Assembly (NCBI GenBank): GCA_963797605.1
Contig: CAWCPX010000007.1
Coordinates: forward strand, 1 to 64,000
DNA length: 64,000 bases
Direction of reading: 5' to 3'
From: DASQPR01 sp963797605
GTDB lineage: Bacteria; Actinomycetota; Actinomycetes; Mycobacteriales; Micromonosporaceae
Shown piece by piece: positions 46,417-54,433 of this stretch (positions within the stretch are counted from its first letter, which is position 1; each line of letters opens with the position of its first letter). Below the pieces are notes generated by a model. The model saw only the letters and a list, made by a program, of their open reading frames with translations, did no database searches and had not been told where the DNA came from. A program made the translations under genes and the position numbers.

Positions 46417-47280
46417 ATGACGGCGACTCGCCAACGTGCACCGAAACACGAAGAAGAGACTTTCGTGGCCGGTCTGTTGACCGCGCCCGAATGGGCACCG
46501 AGTTTGGCGCCCGCGTCGCCTCCGGTGGCGACATCTCCTTTCCCGGCGCGCGCCGACCGCGCCGCCCTGTCGATCACTCCCGGCGTATCCTCGTCGGGAC
46601 GGTCGAGGAAGGGCGTGTTCGTGACACAAGGCCAGCGGGAAGAGAACCGAGCCCGGTTCGAACGCGACGCCATGCCGTTCGTGGATCAGCTCTATGGTGC
46701 CGCGCTGCGCATGACGCGTAACCCGGCCGACGCCGAAGACCTGCTGCAGGAGACGTTCCTGAAGGCGTTCGCGGCGTTCCACCAGTTCGAGCAGGGCACG
46801 AACCTCAAGGCGTGGCTCTACCGCATCCTGACCAACACCTACATCAACTCCTACCGCAAGCGTCAGCGCCAGCCCGTGCAGGCGCCGACCGACGAGATCA
46901 CCGACTGGCAGCTTGCCGAGGCCTCGTCGCACATGTCGACCGGCTTGAAGTCGGCTGAGGCCGAAGCGCTCGATCGCCTCCCTGACTCCGACGTGAAAGA
47001 CGCGTTGCAGGCGCTGCCGGAGGAGTTCCGTCTGGCTGTCTATCTGGCGGATGTCGAGGGTTTCTCCTATAAAGAGATCGCCGACATCATGAACACGCCG
47101 ATCGGCACCGTCATGTCGCGGCTGCACCGCGGCCGGCGCAACCTGCGCCGCAGTCTTGAGTCCTATGCGGCCGATCGCGGGTTCACCCGCGCGACCGCCG
47201 ATGGCGCCGTCGACCTGGTCGACGCCGATGAGCATGATCCGGTTGCGGGCGCTGACGCCCCTGCCGGCCAGGAGGTGTAA
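46417..47280 (+). CDS. sigR: ECF sigma factor SigR/SigH (oxidative and thiol stress)
   Basis: 287 residues from GCATG 46417, or 219 from an internal GTG at 46621 (AGGAAGGG lies close upstream). Region 2: RDAMPFVDQLYGAALRMTRNPADAEDLLQETFLKAF. Region 4: LQALPEEFRLAVYLADVEGFSYKEIADIMNTPIGTVMSRLHRGR. It is paired with its redox-sensing anti-sigma gene rsrA two bases downstream. The first 68 residues are Pro/Ala/Ser-rich and not part of the sigma fold. Streptomyces SigR also has a long, unstable induced isoform, so two start sites are plausible here. Confidence 0.92.
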   Translation: MTATRQRAPKHEEETFVAGLLTAPEWAPSLAPASPPVATSPFPARADRAALSITPGVSSSGRSRKGVFVTQGQREENRARFERDAMPFVDQLYGAALRMTRNPADAEDLLQETFLKAFAAFHQFEQGTNLKAWLYRILTNTYINSYRKRQRQPVQAPTDEITDWQLAEASSHMSTGLKSAEAEALDRLPDSDVKDALQALPEEFRLAVYLADVEGFSYKEIADIMNTPIGTVMSRLHRGRRNLRRSLESYAADRGFTRATADGAVDLVDADEHDPVAGADAPAGQEV

Positions 47281-47282
47281 CC

Positions 47283-47546
47283 GTGGGTTCCCACGTCCAT
47301 GAGACCCCTTGTCGGGACGTGCTCGGGGAGGTCTATCTCTACCTCGACCTCGAGTGCGATGAGCAGCGGCGGGCGCTGCTGCGGACCCATCTCGACGAGT
47401 GCTCGTCGTGCCTCCGCGAATATGGCATCGAGCAGGAGGTGAAGGTGCTCGTCTCCCGCTGCTGCGGTGGCGAGACCGCGCCGGAAGCCCTGCGTGAGCG
47501 CCTTCGGGCGAAGCTCAACGAGATCGTCTCGGAGCCTTCGCGCTGA
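47283..47546 (+). CDS. rsrA: Anti-sigma factor RsrA/RshA, zinc-binding (ZAS family)
   Basis: 87 residues. The ZAS motif HLDECSSCL (H-x3-C-x2-C) near residue 36 and upstream Cys (PCRDV, LECDE) bind zinc. Oxidation releases zinc and frees SigR. Extra Cys pair CC near residue 59 (SRCCGG) is typical. Translationally coupled to sigR (two-base gap, GTG start). Confidence 0.9.
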   Translation: MGSHVHETPCRDVLGEVYLYLDLECDEQRRALLRTHLDECSSCLREYGIEQEVKVLVSRCCGGETAPEALRERLRAKLNEIVSEPSR

Positions 47547-47570
47547 CGCTGAGGTGCCTGGCCGACTTGA

Positions 47571-47609
47571 TTTGATCATGGGCTGACCGGTGGCCGGCCC
47601 ATGATCAAA
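47571..47609. terminator. Bidirectional terminator between rsrA and bL37
   Basis: Perfect 13-bp arms TTTGATCATGGGC / GCCCATGATCAAA with a 13-base loop. They flank the convergent rsrA and bL37 genes and give a U-run on either strand. Confidence 0.85.
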
Positions 47610-47616
47610 GCATATG

Positions 47617-47691
47617 TCAGCTGTTTGGACGCTTGCCGTGGTTGGCAGCGCTCTTCTTACGAGCCTTCTTCTTGCGCGACTTCTTCGCCAT
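47617..47691 (-). CDS. Small ribosomal protein bL37
   Basis: 24 residues, MAKKSRKKKARKKSAANHGK then RPNS. The pattern of Lys/Arg runs and the terminal ANHGKRPN match actinobacterial bL37, found in mycobacterial 50S subunits. It is too short for most ORF finders. It is conserved near sigR/rsrA. Confidence 0.85.
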   Translation of the reverse strand: MAKKSRKKKARKKSAANHGKRPNS

Positions 47692-47889
47692 CGTGACCCT
47701 CCTCTTCCTCGTCGTCGATGGTAGCCGCCTGGCTCGGCATGCCGGTCGCGGAGGTTGAGGCGCCGTCCGGCGCGTTTCCATGATTGGATACTCCTCGCTA
47801 AGAGACCGGCTGGTGCACCCTGGTGCCGAAGGCCGGTCTGGCGAAAATCATCGGGTCCCGCATGATTCGGGTGACGAGAGGGGCGCAAC

Positions 47890-48105
47890 ATGGCCGAGGA
47901 GATCCACGCCGAGATGGTGGCGAACGTCTGGAAGGTCGTCGCCAAGGCTGGAGACCAGGTCGAAGAGGGTGACACGCTCGTCATTCTCGAGTCCATGAAG
48001 ATGGAGATTCCGGTGATCGCCGAGTCTGACGGCACCGTCAAGGAGATCGCTGTCAACGAGGGCGATGTGGTCCAGGAGGGCGACCTGATCGCCGTCCTCG
48101 ACTGA
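47890..48105 (+). CDS. Biotinyl/lipoyl attachment domain protein (biotinylated TB7.3-like)
   Basis: 71 residues. A single biotinyl domain with the biotin-lysine motif ESMKMEIP near residue 36; the beta-hammerhead is made by VANVWKVVAKAGDQVEEGDTL and EIAVNEGDVVQEGDLIAVLD. Free-standing copies near sigH/rshA occur in mycobacteria (Rv3221c). It may be a carrier for an acyl-CoA carboxylase encoded elsewhere, or a biotin reserve. CGAGAGGGGC lies upstream as a weak ribosome site. Confidence 0.88.
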   Translation: MAEEIHAEMVANVWKVVAKAGDQVEEGDTLVILESMKMEIPVIAESDGTVKEIAVNEGDVVQEGDLIAVLD

Positions 48106-48131
48106 TCGATATTCGAGAAAGCGTCAAGACC

Positions 48132-48635
48132 TTGCAGATATTGGTACGTCCGGCGGCGGAGCGCGAGTATTCCGTCGCCGGCAACGTGTGTGTCGACGCC
48201 TACCGTGAAGACGGCCAGCTGATCGACGGCCCCGGCGACCCGTACGGTGCCGTGCTCGCCGATGTCGCCGCCCGAGCCGCGAACGGTCACATCCTCGTGG
48301 CGGTCGACGACGCCGACACGGTCGTGGGCTGCGTGACCTTCCTCGAACCCGGCTCACCGTTCGCGGAGATCAGCCAGCCGGGCGAGGCCGAGTTCCGCAT
48401 GCTCGCCGTGGCGCCGTCGGCTCAGGGGCTCGGCGTCGGTGGCGCGCTCGTGCGGGCATGTCTCGACCTTGCCACCGAGCGGGGCTACGAAGCGGTCGCG
48501 ATCTGCACCCGGGACATCAACGAGGTGGCCCTGCGGATGTACGCGAAGTTCGGATTCGTCCGCGTACCCGAGCGCGACTGGTCGCCGCGCCCGGGCATCG
48601 GGTTGGCCGCCCTGCGTCTGGAACTGCCCGCGTAG
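48132..48635 (+). CDS. GNAT-family N-acetyltransferase
   Basis: 167 residues. Motif A FRMLAVAPSAQGLGVGGALVRACLDLA near residue 83 with the Q/RxxGxG/A pyrophosphate loop; NEVALRMYAKFGFVRV near 139 is the C-terminal motif B. Substrate unknown. It is 26 bases after the biotinyl gene and starts at TTG 48132 (or an alternative TTG five codons later). Confidence 0.8.
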   Translation: MQILVRPAAEREYSVAGNVCVDAYREDGQLIDGPGDPYGAVLADVAARAANGHILVAVDDADTVVGCVTFLEPGSPFAEISQPGEAEFRMLAVAPSAQGLGVGGALVRACLDLATERGYEAVAICTRDINEVALRMYAKFGFVRVPERDWSPRPGIGLAALRLELPA

Positions 48636-48641
48636 GGATCG

Positions 48642-50198
48642 CTACTCGAAGGCGGCGACGGCGAGTTCGGTTTGCGTCTCCGGGGAGGCGTCGGTCGGGG
48701 CGCCGCGCAGCGCGATCTGCTTGACGAAGATCGCGAGGATCGGCACCACGGCCGCCAGGAAGATCGCCCAGAAGAACACGCTCGACGTGGCGTCGGCGAT
48801 CGCGGCGATCACCGGCTTCGGGAGCGCGCTCGCGCCGCCGCCGATGCTGTTCGCTCCGCCCGATTTCACGGCGTTGGCGAACGTCACGCCGACGCTCTTC
48901 ACGAGGTCGCTGTAGAGCCGGTGGTTGAACAGCGCGCCGAACAGCGACACGCCGAACGAGCCACCGATCGACCGGAAGAAGGTCGCCGCGCTGCTCGCCA
49001 CGCCGATGTCCTTCTGCTCGACGCTGTTCTGCGCGATGAGCATGGTCGTCTGCATCAGGAAGCCCATGCCGAGGCCGAGCACCAGCATGAAGATCGACGT
49101 CATCGTCTTGGACGTGTTCGCGTCCATCGTGGCCAGCAGGACCATGCCGACTGTCATGCCGACGCCGCCGATGATCGGATAGATCTTGTACTCGCCCGTC
49201 CGGGTGATCAGCGAACCCGAGATCAGCGAGGTGATGAGGAGCCCGGCCATCATCGGGAGCAGCAGCAGGCCGGAGTTCGTCGCCGATGCGCCCTGCACGG
49301 TCTGCTGGTAGAGCGGCAGAAAGCTGATCGCGCCGAACATCGCGAAGCCGACCATGAAGCCGATCGCCGAGACCAGCGAGAAGTTGCGGTTACGGAACAG
49401 GCCCAGCGACAGGATCGGCTCGGAGGCGCGCGGTTCGACGTACGCGAAGACGGCCAGGGACGCGACCGCGATCACGGCGAGACCGATGATCGGCGCGGAA
49501 GACCACGCGTACTGGTTGCCGCCCCACGTCGTGATGAGCACGATCGCGGTGATGCCGACGGCGAGGAGCCCGGCGCCGGCCCAGTCGATGCGGTGGTCGG
49601 TGCGCTTCTTCTCCAGGTGCAGCTTCGCGGTGATGAGCACGAGCGCGATCGCGCCGATCGGCAGGTTGACATAGAACGCCCAGCGCCAGCTGAGGTTGTC
49701 GGTGATGTAACCGCCGACGAGCGGGCCGGCCACCATCGCGATCGCCATCGTGCCGGCCATGAAGCCCTGGTAACGACCGCGTTCGCGGGGTGGCACGAGG
49801 TCGCCGATGATCGCCATCGCGCCGACGACGAGCCCGCCGGCGAACAGGCCCTGCAACGCGCGGAAGCCGATGAGCTGTGACATGTTCTGCGACATGCCGG
49901 CGAGCGCGGAGCCGACGAGGAAACCGACGATCGAGGTCAGGAAGATGCTCTTCCGCCCGTACATGTCGCCGATCTTGCCCCAGAGCGGCGTGGAGACGGT
50001 CGTGCCGAGCACATAGGCGGTGACCACCCAGGACAGGTGGGACAGGCCGTGCAGGTCACGCACGATCCGCGGCATGGCCGTGCTGACGATGAAGTTGTCG
50101 AGCATGGCGAGCATGAACGCGAGCATCAGCGCCGGCAGGACGGCCATGACTTCTCGTCGACGGGGTGGCGCGGCGGGCGCGGCTTCTAGTGTTGACAT
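48642..50198 (-). CDS. MFS drug:H+ antiporter, DHA2/EmrB-QacA type
   Basis: 518 residues, intact, with 14 predicted TM helices. Motif A GKIGDMYGRK near residue 76, motif B LQGLFAGGLVVGAMAIIGDL near 120 and motif C VAGPLVGGYITDNLSWRWAFYVNLP near 159 all agree with DHA2. It exports hydrophobic cations or drugs. It is divergent from a TetR gene with a palindromic operator between them, the standard efflux-repressor layout. Confidence 0.92.
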   Translation of the reverse strand: MSTLEAAPAAPPRRREVMAVLPALMLAFMLAMLDNFIVSTAMPRIVRDLHGLSHLSWVVTAYVLGTTVSTPLWGKIGDMYGRKSIFLTSIVGFLVGSALAGMSQNMSQLIGFRALQGLFAGGLVVGAMAIIGDLVPPRERGRYQGFMAGTMAIAMVAGPLVGGYITDNLSWRWAFYVNLPIGAIALVLITAKLHLEKKRTDHRIDWAGAGLLAVGITAIVLITTWGGNQYAWSSAPIIGLAVIAVASLAVFAYVEPRASEPILSLGLFRNRNFSLVSAIGFMVGFAMFGAISFLPLYQQTVQGASATNSGLLLLPMMAGLLITSLISGSLITRTGEYKIYPIIGGVGMTVGMVLLATMDANTSKTMTSIFMLVLGLGMGFLMQTTMLIAQNSVEQKDIGVASSAATFFRSIGGSFGVSLFGALFNHRLYSDLVKSVGVTFANAVKSGGANSIGGGASALPKPVIAAIADATSSVFFWAIFLAAVVPILAIFVKQIALRGAPTDASPETQTELAVAAFE

Positions 50199-50255
50199 GG
50201 GACACTCCCGAATGGTTGCTTACTTGCCGACCGGCTAGCATTGCTGTCGATTGCA

Positions 50256-50276
50256 CGGTAAGTTATGTACTTACCG
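50256..50276. promoter_or_regulatory. TetR operator between efflux pump and repressor genes
   Basis: Perfect 8-bp arms CGGTAAGT / ACTTACCG separated by TATGT. A half-site GCTTACTTG lies 34 bases away towards the MFS gene. The position between divergent starts fits control of both genes. Confidence 0.7.
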
Positions 50277-50337
50277 GCCGTCAAGTAGATTCCCGCGGTT
50301 CCCGAAAGTTCCGGAAAGTTTGAGAAGAGAGACACCG

Positions 50338-50883
50338 ATGAGTCAGCCCGATACGCGTACGCGCATCCAGGAAGTCGCGCTGTTGATGTTCAACGAGCAC
50401 GGCTACGAAGCGACGTCGCTGCGCGAGATCGCGGACGAGGTCGGCGTGACGAAGGCGGCGCTCTACTACCACTTCAAGACGAAGGAAGAGATCGTCACGA
50501 GCCTCATCGACGATCGGATCGCGAAGGTGGAGGCGCTGGTCGCGTGGGGCTTGACGTTGCCGCGCACGGCCGCGGGCCGACGCGAGTTCATCGAGCGCTA
50601 CGCCGACGAGCTGCACGAGGGCCGGCACCACGAGACGATGCGGTTCTTCGAGCGCAATCCGACGGCGTTGCGCGATCACCCGTCCGGCGAACGCATGCGC
50701 GAGCAGATGTTCACGCTGATCGAATACCTGACCGAACCCGACGCGCCGCTGTCGGCCCGGCTGAAGACGTCGATGGCCGTGTTCGCGGTGCACGCGACGT
50801 TCTTCGTGCTGCGTGACGACGGCATCACCGACGACGACCGCAAAGCCGCCGGCCTCGAAGTAGCCCTGGAGCTACTTGGCTGA
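50338..50883 (+). CDS. TetR-family repressor of the divergent efflux pump
   Basis: 181 residues. N-terminal HTH (VALLMFNEHGYEATSLREIADEVGVTKAALYYHFKTKEEI, residues 13-52) is near-consensus TetR. The C-terminal domain contains TSMAVFAVHATFFVLRDDGI. AGAAGAGAG before ATG 50338 supports this start; the earlier in-frame opening at 50251 overlaps the operator. Confidence 0.9.
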   Translation: MSQPDTRTRIQEVALLMFNEHGYEATSLREIADEVGVTKAALYYHFKTKEEIVTSLIDDRIAKVEALVAWGLTLPRTAAGRREFIERYADELHEGRHHETMRFFERNPTALRDHPSGERMREQMFTLIEYLTEPDAPLSARLKTSMAVFAVHATFFVLRDDGITDDDRKAAGLEVALELLG

Positions 50884-50910
50884 TCTTGCGTGCGGGGAGT
50901 CGTACCCGTG

Positions 50911-50980
50911 CGCAAAGCTTTGCGTTTTGGGCTTGAATTGTGCAAGACTGCGCATCAAATGCGCGGTGGATGCGCAGTCT
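50911..50980 (+). promoter_or_regulatory. Two inverted repeats upstream of the SIS gene
   Basis: CGCAAAGCTTTGCG (50911-50924) is a perfect 14-bp palindrome. AGACTGCGCAT and ATGCGCAGTCT (50945-50980) are perfect 11-bp arms 14 bases apart. Both lie in the 120-base gap before the SIS gene. They may be binding sites or, for the second, an mRNA hairpin. Confidence 0.5.
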
Positions 50981-51003
50981 GAGCGTGACCCAGGGGAGAC
51001 GAC

Positions 51004-52061
51004 GTGAGCGAGCGCGGATCTGGCATGGCGGCCGACATCGCTGAGCAGCCGGAGGTCTACACCCGGCTGCTCTCGCCCGAGCACTCCGCCGCGATCGCGA
51101 CCGTCGCCGCCGGCATCGCGGAAGCGCGCCCGAAGCACATCGTCTTCACCGCCCGGGGCACGTCCGATCACGCCGCGCTCTACGGCGCCTACCTGACCGA
51201 GATCCGCCTCGGCATCTCGGCCGGCCTCGCGTCGCCGTCCGCCGTCACGGTCTACGGGGCCCGGCCCGATCTTTCCGAGGCGCTCGTCATCGGCGTCAGC
51301 CAGAGCGGCGGCTCACCCGACCTCGCGGAGGTCATGCGCACGGCACGCGAATCCGGCGCGCAGACGCTCGCGATCACCAACGACGCCTCCTCGCCGCTCG
51401 CGCAGGCCGCCGCCATCCACATCGACATCGCCGCCGGTCACGAGCGTGCCGTCGCCGCCACAAAGACCTACACGGCCGAGTTGCTGGCGTTGCTGATGCT
51501 GATCGAGGGCATCCGGGCCGGCGACGGCAAACTTCCCGCCGACGAACGCCGCGCCCTCGAAACGCTGCCCGACCTCGCTGCCGGCCTGCTGAGCGACGAG
51601 ACACCGGTCGAATTGGCCCGGCGCTATCGGTTCGCCGCCCGGGTCGTCACCACCGCCCGCGGGCTACGCCTACCCGACGGCCCGCGAGACGGCGCTCAAG
51701 CTGATGGAGACGTCCTACGTGCCGGCGCTCGCGTTCTCCGGCGCCGACCTGCTGCACGGCCCGCTCGCCATGACCGACGCCAACGTGCCGGTGCTCGCGG
51801 TCGTCGGTGACGGGCCGGGCGGCGACGTCGATGCGCGAGGTGGTGACGCGGCTCGGTGAGCGGCGAGCCGACGTCGTCGTGGTCGGTCCGTCGGCCGTGC
51901 CGGGTGCGACGGCTCGCATCGAGACACCGTCGGTCGACGAACGCTACGCGCCGCTGCTCGACATCCTGCCGCTGCAACGGCTCGCGCTCGCGCTGTCGCT
52001 CGGTCGTGGTGAGGATCCGGACGCGCCTCGCGGCCTCAAGAAGGTCACCGTCACGCTGTAG
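51004..52061 (+). CDS. SIS-domain sugar-phosphate isomerase/aminotransferase-like (two frameshifts)
   Basis: About 350 residues. Two SIS folds: KHIVFTARGTSDHAALYGAYL near residue 44 and VIGVSQSGGSPDLAEVMRTAR near 95, then a second SIS with YAYPTARETALKLMETSYVPALAFSGADLLHGP. The pattern matches the isomerase half of GlmS. The glutaminase domain is absent, so a GlmS-like amino-sugar metabolic enzyme (AgaS/FrlB class) is likely. One base each is extra near 51661 and 51825. SD GGGGAGAC precedes GTG 51004. Confidence 0.8.
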
Positions 52062-52546
52062 CTCAGCGCGGCGGCGGCGCCGAACGCGATCACGGCCGGC
52101 GTGTTGACGCGCAGGTCAGCGCCCTGGAAACGCTCGCTCGGCCGGTTGCCGATGGCGACGTTGTAGGTGTCGGAGCCGTCCGGAACGCCGCGCACCAGGA
52201 ACGGGAACTCGCAGACCATGCCCGTGCTGCCGGCCGCGTAGAGCCCGGGGCCGAGGGTGCTGCTCGCGACCGCCTTGCCCGCCGAGTCGGTCACGGTCAC
52301 CCGGGTCAGGTCGGCGATGTCGGTGTAGGACGGCGGTGACACGCAGGACTTGCCGGTGGCCGCCGCGGCGCCGTCAGCGGGCGTGCCGGCCGGCACCTCG
52401 GCGCGGCCGATCAGCACGAAGCCGCCCGGCTTGATGTCGCTCTTCTGCGACGCGCCGACGAAACCGCAGCTCGCGAGCGAGGAGCAGACGGCGGCGGCGA
52501 CGATGACGGCGGCGGCGAGGCGGGCAGCGCGATCTGTTCGTGACAC
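51944..52546 (-). CDS. Putative lipoprotein of unknown function
   Basis: Signal peptide LAAAVIVAAAVCSSLASC ends in a lipobox, so the mature protein starts at Cys and is lipid-anchored. The body of about 150 residues has two Cys (GKSCVSP, GMVCEFPF). No family recognised. The last 39 codons overlap the SIS gene 3' end. A TGA in the neighbouring frame near 52069 suggests the true stop is there and one base is miscalled. The start is GTG or ATG at 52546. Confidence 0.6.
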   Translation of the reverse strand: MSRTDRAARLAAAVIVAAAVCSSLASCGFVGASQKSDIKPGGFVLIGRAEVPAGTPADGAAAATGKSCVSPPSYTDIADLTRVTVTDSAGKAVASSTLGPGLYAAGSTGMVCEFPFLVRGVPDGSDTYNVAIGNRPSERFQGADLRVNTPAVIAFGAAAALSYSVTVTFLRPRGASGSSPRPSDSASASRCSGRMSSSGA

Positions 52547-52597
52547 GGGGTGAGGCTACTCCGGGTGTTGGACGTATGACGTGGGAGGCTTACGGGC

Positions 52598-54177
52598 GTG
52601 TCTACGCTGCGCGATCTCGTTGAGGAGCACACCGCCCTCGAGCCCGCCGACGTCGAGCACCTGCATCGTCTCGCGGGTGACTGGCAGTTGGTCGCTGACC
52701 TGTCCTTCGCCGACCTGCTGATGTGGGTCAAGATCGGCGAACCCGGTGCCGTCGGGAAGGACGAGTTCATCTGCGTCGCGCAGGTGCGCCCGACGACCGC
52801 GCCGACGACGTACCAGGATGATCAGGTTGGTCGGGTTTCTGCTGGTCCTGACATCGCGCACCTGTCGATCGCCCCGACAGCAGGGCCGGATCTGGCGCGA
52901 GGGCGATCCGGTGTGGTACGGGGATTTGCCGGCCCGGCACGAGGCGATCCCGATCCGGCGGCGCGGCGGCACCGAGGTCATCGCGCTGGTCGGCCGGGAC
53001 ACGAACCTGTCGAACGTCGCGGTCGCCGAGCCAGCTCGAACTCAACTACCTGACCACCGCCGACGACCTCGCGCAGATGATCGCCGATGGCACGTTCCCG
53101 CCGACCGCGCACCCCGGCGAGACGACCACGGCCCCCCGTGTCGGCGACGGGCTGATCCGCCTCGACGCGGCCGGCACCGTGACGTACGCGAGCCCGAACG
53201 CGCTGTCCGCCTACCGTCGCCTCGGCATGAGCGCCGGCCTCGAAGGCGAGGATCTGGCCCTGCTGACGAAGCGGCTCGCCGACGACACGCTCGAGGGCAG
53301 CCGAGGTCAACGCGCGCATCCTGACGGCGCTGCGGGGCGAGAGCCCGCCGCGCAAGGAGATCGACGCCCGGGGTGCCTCGGTGCTCATGCGGGCGCTGCC
53401 GCTGATGCCGGCGGGGGTGCCGATCGGCGCGCTGGTGCTGGTCCGGGACATCACCGAGGTGCGGCGCCGCGACCGGGCGTTGATCACGAAGGACGCCACG
53501 ATCCGGGAGATCCACCACCGGGTGAAGAACAACCTGCAGACGGTTGCCGCGCTGCTCCGGCTGCAAGCGCGCCGGGTCGGCATCCCGGCGGCTCGGGCCG
53601 CGTTGGAGGAATCTGTCCGCCGGGTCGCGTCGATCGCGCTGGTGCACGAGACGCTGTCGATGTCGTCCGACGAGGCAGGTCGAGTTCGACGGCATCGTCG
53701 ACCGGGTGGCGACAGCGGCCGGAGAGGTCGCGGCGGACGAGTCCAAGGTCGCGATGCGCCGCGAGGGCACGTTCGGGGTGCTGCCGGCCGAGATCGCGAC
53801 GCCGCTGGTCATGGTGCTCAACGAACTGCTGCTCAACGCGGCCGAACACGCGTTCGCGCCGGGCTCGGACGGCTCGGTCACCGTTTCCGTCACGCGGGAG
53901 CGGCGGCACCTCCACGTCACCGTCGCCGACGACGGCCGCGGTCTGTCCGGACGATTTCGATACGGAGGGTTCCGGCAAGCTCGGCATGCAGATCGTCCGT
54001 ACGCTCGTGACCGGGGAATTGCGGGGCACGATCGAGATCAGGCCGGGATCGTTGACTGGCACCGAGGCGCGAGTGGTCTTCCCGTTGGACAAACAGGTAG
54101 CGGCTGTCGACCCAACCCGACGCCCGGATCACGCCCGGTGGGTGGGAAGTCCGCTTCGATGCCTGGCCGTTTGTTAA
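52598..54177 (+). CDS. pdtaS: PdtaS-type sensor histidine kinase (several frameshifts)
   Basis: About 500 residues. GAF-like N-terminus (MSTLRDLVEEHTALEPADVEHLHRLAGDW), PAS segment (GLIRLDAAGTVTYASPNALSAYRRLG), HisKA_2 with EIHHRVKNNLQTVAALLRLQAR near residue 310 (phospho-His in HHR), HATPase with ELLLNAAEHAF and VADDGRGL. PdtaS phosphorylates the antiterminator PdtaR. Frames change near 52830, 52860, 53035, 53300, 53685 and 53955. No response regulator is adjacent, as in mycobacteria. The true end may be at VVFPLDKQ if the tail is shifted. Confidence 0.85.
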
Positions 54178-54237
54178 CGGTGTGTGGCAGAGTGAAACTA
54201 TGTCAGTCGAAGCCGCGCGTGGAGCCAGGAAGACTTC

Positions 54238-54342
54238 CTGACCGCTCGCCGCCATGTCGACTACGGGCGCGTTCGCAGCGCCATGTGTCCGGCGTCCGAG
54301 CCCGCTAGCCCTTTCGGGCGCGCATCCGCCGGCACTCACTGA
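54238..54342 (+). CDS. Putative leader peptide upstream of the sulfite reductase operon
   Basis: The frame from CTG 54238 reads LTARRHVDYGRVRSAMCPA and ends at TGA 54340-54342. This LTARRHVD-x3-RV motif is that of the short putative leader peptides found before sulfur-metabolism genes in actinobacteria. AGGAAG lies 8 bases upstream. The start codon is unresolved (CTG in place, or an ATG at 54199 in a shifted frame). It may control the operon through Cys- or ribosome-dependent attenuation. Confidence 0.6.
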   Translation: MTARRHVDYGRVRSAMCPASEPASPFGRASAGTH

Positions 54343-54433
54343 CACAGACGTCACACGAATCGGTCTTCTCAGGGCCGAGCGTCTCGGCGTGCTGCGTGTC
54401 CTTACCGCACCTTCGATCGGCAGGACACCGAAC

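Noticed and set aside
48672..49880. 402-residue plus-strand ORF opposite the efflux MFS
   Set aside because: His/Asp/Arg-rich shadow of an intact MFS gene.
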